From Vibrio ouci (lineage in GTDB: Bacteria; Pseudomonadota; Gammaproteobacteria; Enterobacterales; Vibrionaceae): DNA of 64,000 nucleotides. Of this stretch, positions 1 through 8,546 are shown in pieces. A program made the translations under genes and the position numbers. A model generated the notes under the pieces. It had not been told where the DNA came from. It did not search any database and was given only the letters and a program-made list of their open reading frames with translations. Positions within the stretch are counted from its first letter, which is position 1; each line of letters opens with the position of its first letter. Location: positions 34,032 to 98,031 of the forward strand of contig NZ_SATR01000017.1 in assembly GCF_004551525.1 (NCBI RefSeq), in the 5' to 3' direction.

Positions 1-1
1 A

Positions 2-43
2 AATGCTCAAGCAGCGACCTTCTTGCGAGAAGAGCAAGAGTAG
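2..43 (+). CDS. C-terminal end of an unidentified upstream gene (partial)
   Basis: An open frame enters from the left edge and gives a tail ending FLREEQE before a TAG stop. A terminator-like hairpin follows 22 bases later, which supports this being a real gene end. Fourteen codons are too few to identify the product. Confidence 0.4.
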   Translation, partial: NAQAATFLREEQE

Positions 44-64
44 TCATTATCGAATGAATGATTC

Positions 65-90
65 AAAAGGCTGGCATTTGTCAGCCTTTT
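65..90 (+). terminator. Rho-independent terminator of the upstream gene
   Basis: AAAAGGCTG (65-73) pairs with CAGCCTTTT (82-90) across an 8-base loop, and the stem ends in a T-run. It lies between the stop at 43 and the next start at 110. Confidence 0.7.
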
Positions 91-109
91 CTAGTTTTGG
101 AGAGTTGCA

Positions 110-547
110 ATGAGCATTATATACCGAGAGGGCACATTGGCCGAGTGTGTCCAAGTTGTAGAGCAGATCCAAGAGTTTGCCCATAAAGAGACGGTCGAAA
201 CTTTATCGGCGCGTTTGGAAGGTAAAGCACGCTCTCTTATCCAGGTCGCGCAAGAAGGGGACAACCTACTTGGTTTTAAAATTGGTTATCAATTGGATGA
301 GCAAACCTTTTACAGCTGGTTTGGTGGCGTTTCCTCACTGGCTCGCAATAAAGGTGTGGCGCAAAAACTGTTGGAAATTCAAGAAAAGTGGGTAGCAGAG
401 CAGGGTTATAAGCAGCTAAAAGTGAAATCGCGAAATCAATTTCCTGCGATGTTGAGACTGCTGATTAGAAATGGCTATCTGATTGAAAATTTTGAAGAAA
501 AGCATCCTCTTATAGAGAGTAGAATCCACTTCGTAAAGCAGCTATAG
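110..547 (+). CDS. GNAT family N-acetyltransferase
   Basis: A 145-residue protein of typical single-domain GNAT size. These enzymes move an acetyl group from acetyl-CoA to an amine; the substrate here is unknown. The acetyl-CoA pyrophosphate-loop signature is visible as ARNKGVAQKLL near residues 78-88, followed by a helix and the usual C-terminal RNGY strand. A GGAGAG ribosome site sits about 7 bases before the ATG. It is monocistronic, bounded by a terminator at 65-90 and by the Fur-box region that starts 17 bases after its stop. The family is clear; no specific gene is recognised. Confidence 0.8.
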   Translation: MSIIYREGTLAECVQVVEQIQEFAHKETVETLSARLEGKARSLIQVAQEGDNLLGFKIGYQLDEQTFYSWFGGVSSLARNKGVAQKLLEIQEKWVAEQGYKQLKVKSRNQFPAMLRLLIRNGYLIENFEEKHPLIESRIHFVKQL

Positions 548-563
548 CACTGATATAAAAATT

Positions 564-620
564 AAATGAGATTTTTTCTCATTTAACTGTTGACGCATCA
601 AATGAGAATGGTTATTATTT
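564..620 (+). promoter_or_regulatory. Two Fur boxes and sigma-70 promoter of ryhB
   Basis: Positions 564-584 are a perfect palindrome with arms AAATGAGA and TCTCATTT. Positions 600-620 begin AAATGAGAAT and end TTATTATTT. Against the 21-bp Fur consensus (AAATGANAATNATTNTCATTT) each has only two mismatches. The second box overlaps a good promoter: TTGACG (590-595), 17-base spacer, TATTAT (613-618). Fur-iron bound here would block transcription, the standard arrangement for ryhB. Confidence 0.82.
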
Positions 621-624
621 ATCT

Positions 625-847
625 CGTCTTAGGGAATGAGAGAAGTTCACAAGGACGTTGAGTTACCAGATTCAATATGGAGACGGTGATGACACTGAAC
701 TTAATCGAACTTGCACGAGTTCTTTTTGACACGACATTGCTCACATTGCTTCCAGTGTAATTTATAGCTTTATGGCAAAGCACCTCATTCACCTGAATTG
801 CTTTGACCCCTTTTTGCTAGGCGACATCGAAAGATGTCGCTTTTTTT
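625..847 (+). ncRNA. ryhB: RyhB small RNA (iron-sparing, long Vibrio form)
   Basis: Bases 730-756 carry the conserved RyhB core, including CGACATTGCTCACATTGCTT, the segment that pairs with mRNAs of iron-using proteins. The start is predicted from the -10 box at 613-618. The 3' end is a terminator: GCGACATC (821-828), GAAA loop, GATGTCGC (833-840), seven Ts. The length of about 223 nt fits Vibrio RyhB, which is much longer than the roughly 90 nt E. coli form. Known role of the family: with Hfq it represses mRNAs of iron-containing proteins when iron is low. Tandem Fur boxes lie directly upstream. Confidence 0.92.
821..847 (+). terminator. Terminator of ryhB
   Basis: Eight-base perfect stem (821-828 with 833-840), GAAA tetraloop and seven Ts at 841-847. 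Confidence 0.9.
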
Positions 848-1171
848 ATGCCTGCGATTTGGGATCGAATAAAAGGACACCAATAGTCTTTTCCACAATG
901 CAAGATCGTTTCAAGATCGATCTGTGGATGATCGATCTCTGTTAATGTTCTTTTATTACATGGGCTTATGGTGTTTTTGTCGTGCTTCTATTCCATTTTT
1001 ATATCCTGTGTATAAATAATATAAACAGAGTTATCCACAGGTGAGGCTGGCCGTTGATATAAGAATAATCAAATGTGTGAGTAGAGTTGAGAGAGTTAAA
1101 ATGGATTCACTGACGGACTCATGGCATCCTAAGCAGATCTTTTTTGCATTTTCTTTGGATACGTAAAGACT
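848..1171. other. polA upstream region with GATC cluster, inverted repeat and DnaA-box-like sites
   Basis: No gene is seen. Six GATC sites fall within 863-937. AGATCGATC (914-922) and GATCGATCT (930-938) form a perfect 9-bp inverted repeat around TGTGGAT. DnaA-box-like 9-mers occur at 889-897 (TTTTCCACA, fits TTWTNCACA), at 923-931 on the minus strand (TCATCCACA, one mismatch) and at 1031-1039 (TTATCCACA, perfect). The polA promoter must lie in this stretch, but no single -35/-10 pair stands out. Confidence 0.55.
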
Positions 1172-3967
1172 ATGGCCAATATTCCTGATAATCCGTTGAT
1201 TCTTATCGATGGTTCTTCTTACCTATATCGCGCATTTCATGCCTACCCAGGCACGATGAGTAATGGCGATATTCCAACTAATGCGGTCTACGGTGTGGTC
1301 AACATGCTGCGTAGCATGATGCGTCAATTTGCTTCCGATCGTATTGCTGTGGTCTTTGATGCGAAAGGGAAAACCTTCCGTGATGATATGTATCCAGAGT
1401 ACAAAGCAAATCGTCCACCTATGCCTGATGATCTGCGTTGCCAGATCGAGCCACTACATAATGTGATTCGTGCAATGGGCCTGCCGCTGATCTGTATCCC
1501 TGGCGTTGAAGCCGATGACGTGATCGGTACCTTAGCGTATCAAGCCTCTCAAGCGGGTATGCCAGTACTGATCAGTACCGGTGATAAGGATATGGCTCAG
1601 TTGGTGGATGATAACGTTACTTTGATCAACACCATGACGAATGTGGTGATGGATCGTGAAGGTGTGATTGAGAAGTTTGGTATTCCACCGGAACTGATCA
1701 TCGACTACCTAGCGCTGATGGGCGATAAAGTCGATAACATCCCTGGTGTTCCTGGTGTCGGTGACAAGACGGCAACGGCTCTGCTACAAGGTATTGGTGG
1801 TCTAGATAAGTTGTATCAAAACCTTGATGATATCGCGCCACTTGGTTTCCGCGGTTCTAAAACCATGGCTAAAAAGCTTATCGACAACCAAGACAATGCC
1901 AAACTGTCTTATGAACTCGCAACTATCAAGCTTGATGTTGAACTAGAAGAGACGCCAGAGTCGCTACTAAAAGCGGAACCAAACAAAGACGAACTGATTA
2001 AACTTTACGGTCAGCTAGTGTTCAAGTCATGGCTCAATGAGTTATTAGATGGCGGTAACGGCGTAGTAGAGGCGGATGAAAAATCTGGCTCTGTAACGGG
2101 TGCTGCGAAAGCATCAAGTGGCGCAGAGATGGACACTTCAGCGGTGACCATCGATCGCAGCCAATATGAGACTATTTTAGATGAAGCAAGCTTTAACGCT
2201 TGGCTAGAGAAGCTCAAAGCAGCCGAGGTATTCGCTTTTGATACCGAAACTGACAGCCTAGACTACATGGTCGCGAATCTTGTGGGTCTTTCGTTTGCAA
2301 CCGAAGAAGGTGTCGCTGCGTACGTTCCTGTTGCTCATGATTACCTAGATGCACCCGCTCAGCTAGATCGTGATTGGGTACTAGAGCAGTTAAAACCAAT
2401 TCTAGAAGATGACGCTCAAGCGAAAGTGGGCCAAAACCTCAAATACGATGCCAGTGTATTAGCGCGCTACGGCATTGAAATGAAAGGTATCAAGCACGAC
2501 ACCATGCTGGCTTCGTATGTATATAACAGCGTGGGTGGTAAGCATGATATGGACAGCTTGGCACTGCGCTTCCTTCAGCATAGCTGCATCTCATTTGAAC
2601 AAATTGCCGGTAAAGGTAAGAAGCAACTGACCTTTAACCAAATTGAGCTTGATGAAGCGTCTCCGTATGCTGCAGAAGATGCGGATGTGACGCTTCGCCT
2701 GCACAATCGCTTGATGGAAAACATCGATCAAGACCAGAAGCTTAAAGCTATCTATCAAGAGATAGAAGTACCATTGGTTCCTGTTCTTTCTCGCATTGAG
2801 CGAACTGGTGTCTTGATTGATGACATGAAGCTAGGCGCTCAGTCGCAAGAGATTGCTCAGCGATTGGATGAGCTTGAACAGAAGGCGTATGAGATTGCTG
2901 AGCAAGAGTTCAATATGAACTCACCGAAGCAGCTGCAAGCACTACTGTTTGAAAAAATGGGCTTACCTGTCATCAAGAAGACGCCGTCAGGCACGCCTTC
3001 TACTAACGAAGAAGTGTTGCAAGAGCTCGCACTGGATTACCCATTACCAAAACTGATTTTGGAATATCGTGGTCTGGCGAAACTCAAGTCAACTTACACC
3101 GATAAGCTACCGAAGATGATTAACCCTGAAACGGGGCGTGTGCATACTTCTTATCACCAAGCAGTTACAGCGACAGGTCGTCTATCTTCGACCGATCCAA
3201 ACTTACAGAATATCCCAATCCGTAACGAAGAAGGTCGCCGTATTCGCCAAGCGTTTATTGCCCCACATGGCTATAAAATCATGGCAGTCGATTACTCTCA
3301 GATTGAATTGCGTATTATGGCGCACCTGTCAGGTGATCAAGCGCTATTGGACGCATTCCAACAAGGTAAAGATATCCACGCAGCAACCGCAGCCGAGATC
3401 ATGGGCACTACCATTGACCAAGTGAGCTCAGAGCAGCGTCGCCGTGCAAAAGCGGTGAACTTTGGTCTTATCTACGGTATGAGTGCGTTTGGTCTAGCGA
3501 AGCAATTGGGTATCCCACGTGGTGAAGCTCAAGATTACATGAACAAATACTTTGAGCGTTACCCTGGTGTAATGCAGTACATGGAAGACACGCGTAGCAC
3601 GGCATCTGAGCAAGGCTATGTTGAAACCATCTTTGGCCGTCGTTTACATCTACCTGAAATCCAATCTCGTAATGGTATGCGTCGTAAAGCGGCTGAGCGA
3701 GCGGCGATCAACGCGCCAATGCAGGGCACCGCGGCAGATATCATTAAGAAAGCGATGCTATTGGTTGATGAATGGATTCAAACTGAAGGCGACGGTCGCG
3801 TTAAGCTGTTGATGCAAGTACACGATGAATTAGTATTTGAAGTTCAAGAGTCAGCTTTGACCGAAATTGAAAGTAAAGTACAAGAATTAATGGAATCGGC
3901 TGCAGAGCTAGATGTTCCTCTTGTTGCTGAAGCGGGTCATGGTGATAACTGGGATCAGGCGCACTAG
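1172..3967 (+). CDS. polA: DNA polymerase I
   Basis: The 931-residue protein matches the usual Pol I length. Residues 1 to about 295 form the 5'-3' (flap) exonuclease domain, beginning with [15 protein letters not shown] 3'-5' proofreading domain follows, with its catalytic DTE at 357-359, so proofreading should be active. The polymerase domain has motif A DYSQIELR at 707 and motif C VHDE at 883-886. It fills gaps in repair and removes RNA primers from Okazaki fragments. The neighbours (Spot 42, EngB, CsrC, YihI, HemN downstream) give the same order as enterobacterial polA. No obvious ribosome site precedes the ATG, but the protein start fits the family. Confidence 0.98.
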   Translation: MANIPDNPLILIDGSSYLYRAFHAYPGTMSNGDIPTNAVYGVVNMLRSMMRQFASDRIAVVFDAKGKTFRDDMYPEYKANRPPMPDDLRCQIEPLHNVIRAMGLPLICIPGVEADDVIGTLAYQASQAGMPVLISTGDKDMAQLVDDNVTLINTMTNVVMDREGVIEKFGIPPELIIDYLALMGDKVDNIPGVPGVGDKTATALLQGIGGLDKLYQNLDDIAPLGFRGSKTMAKKLIDNQDNAKLSYELATIKLDVELEETPESLLKAEPNKDELIKLYGQLVFKSWLNELLDGGNGVVEADEKSGSVTGAAKASSGAEMDTSAVTIDRSQYETILDEASFNAWLEKLKAAEVFAFDTETDSLDYMVANLVGLSFATEEGVAAYVPVAHDYLDAPAQLDRDWVLEQLKPILEDDAQAKVGQNLKYDASVLARYGIEMKGIKHDTMLASYVYNSVGGKHDMDSLALRFLQHSCISFEQIAGKGKKQLTFNQIELDEASPYAAEDADVTLRLHNRLMENIDQDQKLKAIYQEIEVPLVPVLSRIERTGVLIDDMKLGAQSQEIAQRLDELEQKAYEIAEQEFNMNSPKQLQALLFEKMGLPVIKKTPSGTPSTNEEVLQELALDYPLPKLILEYRGLAKLKSTYTDKLPKMINPETGRVHTSYHQAVTATGRLSSTDPNLQNIPIRNEEGRRIRQAFIAPHGYKIMAVDYSQIELRIMAHLSGDQALLDAFQQGKDIHAATAAEIMGTTIDQVSSEQRRRAKAVNFGLIYGMSAFGLAKQLGIPRGEAQDYMNKYFERYPGVMQYMEDTRSTASEQGYVETIFGRRLHLPEIQSRNGMRRKAAERAAINAPMQGTAADIIKKAMLLVDEWIQTEGDGRVKLLMQVHDELVFEVQESALTEIESKVQELMESAAELDVPLVAEAGHGDNWDQAH

Positions 3968-4000
3968 ACAAAAAATAGTCAAATACCAACAAATAACATG

Positions 4001-4029
4001 AGCCAGTGCACAAACACTGGCTTTTTTTT
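4001..4029 (+). terminator. Terminator of polA
   Basis: AGCCAGTG (4001-4008) pairs with CACTGGCT (4015-4022), followed by a run of eight Ts. Confidence 0.85.
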
Positions 4030-4142
4030 ATCAAGAAATAAGTTCCTGATGATTTTGTCAAAATGTTATTTAATAAAATTTTAATGAAAAAAACTTACAA
4101 AAGTAGTTTTCATTTCTGACCAATTGTTGTACATTAATCTGC

Positions 4143-4250
4143 GTAGGGTACAGAGGTAAGATGTTCTATCTTTCAGACCTTTTGTTTCACGTTATTGGAT
4201 TAGGCTGATTCAGCCGCCCCAGTCAGTTTTTGACTGGGGCGTTTTTTATT
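4143..4250 (+). ncRNA. spf: Spot 42 RNA
   Basis: The sequence opens with GTAGGGTACAGAGGTAAGAT and ends in GCCCCAGTCA...TGACTGGGGC plus a T-run, nearly the same as E. coli Spot 42, and it sits just after polA as in E. coli. A TACATT -10 box at 4130-4135 places the start at 4143. Known role: an Hfq-dependent RNA that lowers expression of secondary carbon-source genes when cAMP-CRP is low; CRP normally represses spf. No clear CRP site was found by eye. The hairpin at about 4215-4247 is the terminator. Confidence 0.95.
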
Positions 4251-4569
4251 GGGCGAAAGAAAAATTCAATAAACTCAATATGCTGCCTAAATATCTCCCG
4301 ATATCTCGCTATTTGCCTATCTCGTTGTCGATAATCATTGTCATGATAAGCCATTGATTCACCTTTCTGTAATCACACAAAACTTTGTAACTTTACTCCA
4401 TTCACAGTTTGGTTATTTTGGGCAGAAAAACAATCTAATTATCTTTCATTTTATTAGTTGGTTTTGTATTTAAGTATTTGTTTTAATTCAGAAAGAAGGG
4501 TGGTTTTTCTAGCGGTTAATAGAGAGGGAGCCGAGTTGACCTCAACTGAGAAATTCGTAATCTAGGGCG

Positions 4570-4633
4570 CACAATAATTTATAACAACTATTTCTCTCCC
4601 GTTGCCCCGCCAGGATGGTGGGGCGTTTTGTTT
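4570..4633 (+). ncRNA. Candidate short sRNA between spf and the 4650 gene
   Basis: A promoter-like pair TTGACC (4536-4541) and TAATCT (4558-4563), 16 bases apart, would start a transcript near 4570. A strong terminator follows: GCCCCGCC (4604-4611), AGGAT loop, GGTGGGGC (4617-4624), then GTTTTGTTT. The predicted RNA is about 64 nt, AU-rich at the 5' end, with an unpaired CTCTCCC (about 4594-4600) that could pair with ribosome sites. There is no plus-strand ORF with a plausible start. The prediction rests only on these signals. Confidence 0.4.
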
Positions 4634-4649
4634 CTGCGGCGAGATAATA

Positions 4650-5039
4650 TTAGTTGAGAACCGTATAGCCGCGGTTTGTCATGCAATTTCTCATGACGGT
4701 GTGTTGCTCACTTTCGTATGCAGCTTGGTTGGCACGGCGATCTCGACTTCCACCAACGACACCGACAGCCCCGCCAACCGCAGCACCAGTCTTAGCGCCT
4801 TGACTGCCTGAGCCACCTGCAATGGCGTTACCCGCCGCACCGACAGCAGCGCCTTTCAATGCACCCCCCACAGCACCTCGTGAACGCGTCTCCTTTTTTA
4901 CTCCTCCAGCAAGGTTTTCACATTGGTGCATATCGTAAACATAGTCCTTCTCATCAACGCCGGATTTATCGACGATAAGATTTGCATGCGCAAAAATAGA
5001 GAAGACCATTGCAAGAGATAGGAAAGTGATGCGTTTCAT
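4650..5039 (-). CDS. Glycine-zipper periplasmic/outer-membrane protein
   Basis: A 129-residue protein if started at the ATG of [12 protein letters not shown]; a 12-residue longer reading would need a TTG. The first 19 residues are a classic signal peptide ending AHA. The middle (about residues 55-95) is rich in small residues with repeated GxxxGxxxG spacing ([19 protein letters not shown]), the glycine-zipper pattern of envelope proteins that insert in or line membranes. Two cysteines (HQCEN and RNCMTNRGY) may form a disulfide; the ending resembles that of other small Vibrio glycine-zipper proteins. No lipobox is seen. Function unknown. It converges on the candidate sRNA terminator at 4604-4633. 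Confidence 0.7.
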   Translation of the reverse strand: MKRITFLSLAMVFSIFAHANLIVDKSGVDEKDYVYDMHQCENLAGGVKKETRSRGAVGGALKGAAVGAAGNAIAGGSGSQGAKTGAAVGGAVGVVGGSRDRRANQAAYESEQHTVMRNCMTNRGYTVLN

Positions 5040-5131
5040 GGATAACCAGCCTGTGGAGTAATTTAATTTAGGCAAGTATAAAGAAACAGTGTTCGATTGT
5101 TGGAATATCCCTTATTCCCTACGGAATAGTA

Positions 5132-5158
5132 ATAAAAAGCCCCGCATTGCTGCAGGGC
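5132..5158 (-). terminator. Terminator of engB
   Basis: Read on the minus strand, GCCCTGC pairs with GCGGGGC (one G-U pair) and is followed by TTTTTATT. It lies 34 bases after the engB stop. Confidence 0.75.
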
Positions 5159-5191
5159 CTATCTATATAGAAGTGATTTATCGAGTTGCTA

Positions 5192-5857
5192 TTATTGCTG
5201 CTCGTCGTCGATATTTTCTTCTTCAATGATCTCTTCAACCACTGACTCGGCTAGTGCTGGTGCAAACCACTCATCGAGTTTGTTACGCAGTACGTCAACC
5301 CCAAGTCCTTTTAGTGAAGAGAAAGCAGCAACGCTGACATCGCCTCCGAAGCCAACTGCATCTTTCTTAATCTTCAATACTTGTGCCTTACGTGCACCAC
5401 TTTTCAGTTTGTCGGCTTTAGTAAGCAACACTTGGACTGGAATACCGCTGTCTACAGCCCAGAAAATCAACTGCTGATCTAGGTCTTTCATCGGGTGACG
5501 GATATCCATCAGTACCACTAGGCCTTTTAGGCATGAGCGTTTCTGTAGGTATTCACCTAGCGATTTTTGCCATTTCTTCTTCAGTTCTAACGGGACTTGT
5601 GCAAAGCCGTACCCAGGAAGGTCAACAATATGACAACCGTCAGTCACTTTAAATAAGTTAATAAGTTGCGTACGACCAGGCGTTTTACTGGTTTTTGCAA
5701 GGCTACGCTGGTTGGTCAAGCGATTAAGTGAGCTTGATTTGCCCGCATTGGAGCGTCCTGCAAACGCAACTTCGATACCTTCATCTGCTGGCAAGGCGCG
5801 GATATCCGGCGCACTTGTGATGAAATGAGTGTTTTGATAATGAATTTTTACGCTCAC
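5192..5857 (-). CDS. engB: Ribosome biogenesis GTPase EngB (YihA/YsxC)
   Basis: A 221-residue essential GTPase that helps assemble the 50S subunit. It has G1 GRSNAGKSS, the TPGRTQLIN switch I segment, G3 DLPGYG and G4 TKAD. An acidic C-terminal tail ([14 protein letters not shown]) is typical of Vibrio orthologues. The GTG start at 5857 was chosen because GGAG lies 6 bases upstream; the in-frame ATG at 5869 lacks a site and would place the GGAG inside the gene. It is transcribed away from cytochrome c4, with 136 bases between the two starts. Gene order polA-spf-engB matches E. coli. Confidence 0.95.
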   Translation of the reverse strand: MSVKIHYQNTHFITSAPDIRALPADEGIEVAFAGRSNAGKSSSLNRLTNQRSLAKTSKTPGRTQLINLFKVTDGCHIVDLPGYGFAQVPLELKKKWQKSLGEYLQKRSCLKGLVVLMDIRHPMKDLDQQLIFWAVDSGIPVQVLLTKADKLKSGARKAQVLKIKKDAVGFGGDVSVAAFSSLKGLGVDVLRNKLDEWFAPALAESVVEEIIEEENIDDEQQ

Positions 5858-5993
5858 TGTTAACTCCATCTCGACTTTGTGTAGTCGATTGATTACTTTT
5901 TTGTGAAATTGTGTAAAATAACCGTGCTCGGCATAAGGTCGCCTATTGTACCATGAGTGGTACTGGAAGCTTGATAATTATAAATGGAATGTC

Positions 5994-6611
5994 ATGAAGA
6001 AATTAGCGCTAATATTGAGTCTTTTAGCCAGCTGCTCCGTATGGGCCCAAGGCAGCATAGAAGCTGGTAAAGCAAAATCTCAAACCTGTGTTGCCTGCCA
6101 TGGTGCTGACGGCAACAGTCAACTCGCAATGTACCCGAAAATTGCTGGTCAGCATGCTAAATATATTGAAAAGCAGCTGAAAGAATTCAAGTTGGGTATG
6201 ACTAGTGGTGGTAAACAAGGTCGTGTAGACCCAGTGATGGGTGGTATGGCTATGCCACTGTCTGAGCAAGATATGAAAGATCTTGCGGTTTACTACGCAT
6301 CTCTACCTATCTCGGACAACACAACACCTGAAAATGTTGTTGATGCTGGCAAGGTTCTTTATACCGCTGGTGACGCTGAACGTGGTCTAACAGCTTGTAT
6401 CGCATGTCACGGTCCTCGTGGTGATGGTACTGAGCTATCTGGCTTCCCGAAAATTTCAGGTCAACATGCTGATTACATTAAAGCTCAGCTAGAAAGATTC
6501 CGTGACGGCTCTCGTGCAAACGATATGAACGAAATGATGCGTGATATCGCTAAGAAGCTAACGGATGAAGATATCGATACTCTTTCAAAATATGTTGGTG
6601 GCCTACACTAA
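5994..6611 (+). CDS. Di-haem cytochrome c4
   Basis: A 205-residue periplasmic protein with an 18-residue signal peptide (MKKLALILSLLASCSVWA) and two c-type haem sites, CVACH in the N-terminal half and CIACH in the C-terminal half. Each half has the Met-ligand region of the cytochrome c4 fold. It carries electrons from the bc1 complex to cbb3-type terminal oxidase. The start at MKKLAL was preferred over an upstream ATG at 5946, which would put 16 extra residues before the signal peptide. A UUCG-loop terminator follows. Confidence 0.92.
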   Translation: MKKLALILSLLASCSVWAQGSIEAGKAKSQTCVACHGADGNSQLAMYPKIAGQHAKYIEKQLKEFKLGMTSGGKQGRVDPVMGGMAMPLSEQDMKDLAVYYASLPISDNTTPENVVDAGKVLYTAGDAERGLTACIACHGPRGDGTELSGFPKISGQHADYIKAQLERFRDGSRANDMNEMMRDIAKKLTDEDIDTLSKYVGGLH

Positions 6612-6645
6612 GCCCTTTGAATTTGTTCGAGCATAAGTTGTATTG

Positions 6646-6675
6646 AAAAAGCCCAGACTTCGGTCTGGGCTTTTT
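6646..6675 (+). terminator. Terminator of cytochrome c4
   Basis: GCCCAGAC (6651-6658), TTCG tetraloop, GTCTGGGC (6663-6670) flanked by five As and five Ts, so it could act in both directions. Confidence 0.9.
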
Positions 6676-6733
6676 CGTATGATCGCGATCACTCTCGCCA
6701 ATCGGAGCCAATGTTCTTTCTCGCCACTCTGCT

Positions 6734-6753
6734 TGTAAGAGATCGTCCATACA
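6734..6753 (+). promoter_or_regulatory. VarA (UvrY/GacA)-box-like site upstream of csrC
   Basis: TGTAAGAGATC (6734-6744) matches the left half and centre of the TGTAAGAGATCTCTTACA activator box; the right half (ATACA) is degenerate. It lies about 135-150 bases before the predicted csrC start, the distance typical for response-regulator activation of csr RNAs. Confidence 0.6.
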
Positions 6754-6885
6754 TTACTCATCTATTTTCTGTGGGATCTCTGCAAGGTGTTGAAATTTAA
6801 GGCTATGATTTGAACGCGAGAAATTAACTGAAAATATTGTTTTTTGAGGATTGTTCAAAGCCGTTATCACGGTAAAGTATCGTTA

Positions 6886-7227
6886 TCGGCAGGGCGCTGA
6901 TGAAGGATTTCAGACCAGGAGGTCTCCAAGGACGCAAGCGAAGGATGCTTGGTTGTTGAGGAATGGAATCAGGGTAGGTAGGACACCTACTTGATACGGA
7001 TGGTCGACTTGTCTAATGGTTTAAGACAGCGTAAAGGATCAGGCTAAGGACTAGCCCAGATAGCAGGAAGTTAAAGGAAAGCCAAAACTCACCAGGACGG
7101 TGGCAAACAACACTTTTGGCAGGGAAAGCGCTAAAAACAAATGGATTATTGGTGTACTGAACTCAGTACAACACAGTTTTGCCGCAAGGCATTTAGAAAG
7201 CGATAGAGACACTCTATCGCTTTTTTT
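6886..7227 (+). ncRNA. csrC: CsrB/CsrC-family CsrA-sequestering RNA
   Basis: No ORF is present, but about 14 GGA motifs occur, many as AGGA in hairpin loops (for example gacCAGGAGgtc, cacCAGGAcggtg and gtAGGAcac within arms that pair). This is the hallmark of RNAs that titrate the translational regulator CsrA. The terminator is GCGATAGAG (7200-7208), ACA loop, CTCTATCGC (7212-7220), seven Ts. A plausible promoter is TTGTTC (6851-6856) with TAAAGT (6873-6878). In E. coli csrC lies between engB and yihI, so position supports the csrC name. In Vibrio VarS/VarA switches such RNAs on, releasing CsrA targets in quorum sensing and virulence circuits. Confidence 0.88.
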
Positions 7228-7336
7228 ATTCCTATTTTTCAAAAATCGATGATTATTTGCGCAATAGTGCTCCACTCTAACGCCAGTTTCTGGTATGTTT
7301 CGCATCCCTGTTTGAGGATGAGTTTACGCAGCCGAT

Positions 7337-7975
7337 ATGCATAATTGCCCCCTTTGTCAGAGCTTAGACATCAAGCACTATTATGAAGATAAGCGTAGAG
7401 AGTATCTTCAGTGCCAGCAGTGTGAGCTTGTGTTTGTTAATCCAGACCAGCGTTTGGATGCAAAAGCGGAAAAAGCCCACTACGATCTGCATGAGAATGA
7501 TCCAAATGACGAAGGATATCGACGCTTTTTATCTCGGGTTTCTGACCCCATATTAACGCGTATAGCTCCCAACTCTCACGGGTTAGATTTTGGTTGTGGC
7601 CCAGGACCAACGTTATCTTTAATGTTGGAACAGCAAGGACACACCATGAGTTTGTATGACCTTTACTATCACCCAGATCGCTCGGTGTTAGACACGTCGT
7701 ATGACTTTATCACTGCCACAGAAGTTATTGAGCACCTTTATGAGCCCAATAAAGTGTGGCAGCAATGGTTGAATTTAGTTAAGCCGGGTGGCTGGATTGG
7801 TCTTATGACTAAGATGGTCATTGATGTTGAAGCGTTTGCCTCATGGCACTACAAAAACGATCTGACCCATGTGGTCTTTTTCAGTCGTAAAACGTTTCAA
7901 TACTTGGCAGAGCGGGATCAGCTCGAGCTTGAATTTATTGGTAATGATGTAATTTTACTGAGGAAAGCCCAGTAA
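7337..7975 (+). CDS. Class I SAM-dependent methyltransferase with N-terminal zinc-finger-like motif
   Basis: A 212-residue protein. Two CxxC pairs (CPLC at 4-7 and CQQC near 27-30) suggest a small zinc knuckle. The SAM-binding motif I is LDFGCGPG near residue 84-91, and the usual ATEVIEHL helix and KPGGWIGLMT strand follow. This architecture is seen in uncharacterised methyltransferases related to those acting on small molecules or quinone-like substrates; the substrate cannot be told. Its TAA shares one base with the ATG of yihI (TAATG), so the two are translationally coupled. It follows the CsrC RNA terminator by about 110 bases. Confidence 0.8.
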   Translation: MHNCPLCQSLDIKHYYEDKRREYLQCQQCELVFVNPDQRLDAKAEKAHYDLHENDPNDEGYRRFLSRVSDPILTRIAPNSHGLDFGCGPGPTLSLMLEQQGHTMSLYDLYYHPDRSVLDTSYDFITATEVIEHLYEPNKVWQQWLNLVKPGGWIGLMTKMVIDVEAFASWHYKNDLTHVVFFSRKTFQYLAERDQLELEFIGNDVILLRKAQ

Positions 7976-8538
7976 TGAGCCGTAGTAAGAAAGCAAGATC
8001 AGGCGGTAATAGCGACGTAATCGTTGTTCGCAACCGTACTGAATCAGACGTTGAAGGACGTCTACGTAAAAAAGACAAAAAGCGCAAAGGTCTAAAGACC
8101 GGTGGTCGCAACTCTGAAGCTAAAACACAAAAGCAACAGACTGCGAGCCAAAAGCGCGACCCACGCTTAGGCAGCAAAAAGAAGATTCCTTTAGTTGTTG
8201 AAGCGGCGAAAAAACCAAGCAAAGCTGAGCGTCGTATTAGCGCTGAGAAAGAGCTAGAAATGCTTGAGAATGACGCGCAACTGAATGTGCTATTGGACCG
8301 CCTAGACAATGGTGACAACCTAGGTGCAGGTCTACAGAAGTACGTCGATGAAAAACTTGCACGTATTGAAATCCTGATGAAGCAACTTGGTATCTACGAA
8401 GAACCTGAAGAAGAAGAGTTCGAGGAAGAAGAAGTTGTTGAGCCAGTAGCAAAACAGAAGCCGAGCAAAAAAGCGAATTCAGATGATGAGCTTCTTTCTC
8501 AGTTTGAAGGTTTGGATCTGAACCAATTTAAAGGGTAA
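7975..8538 (+). CDS. yihI: Der GTPase-activating protein YihI
   Basis: A 187-residue highly charged protein: a basic N-terminal half with many Lys/Arg stretches and an acidic C-terminal part (EEPEEEEFEEEEVVE) ending in a short conserved helix. YihI stimulates GTP hydrolysis by Der/EngA and so modulates 50S subunit maturation. It starts in the one-base overlap with the methyltransferase stop and is followed after 8 bases by the DUF2489 gene. The order engB-csrC-yihI-hemN matches E. coli, which supports the assignment. Confidence 0.92.
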   Translation: MSRSKKARSGGNSDVIVVRNRTESDVEGRLRKKDKKRKGLKTGGRNSEAKTQKQQTASQKRDPRLGSKKKIPLVVEAAKKPSKAERRISAEKELEMLENDAQLNVLLDRLDNGDNLGAGLQKYVDEKLARIEILMKQLGIYEEPEEEEFEEEEVVEPVAKQKPSKKANSDDELLSQFEGLDLNQFKG

Positions 8539-8546
8539 AGAGCACA

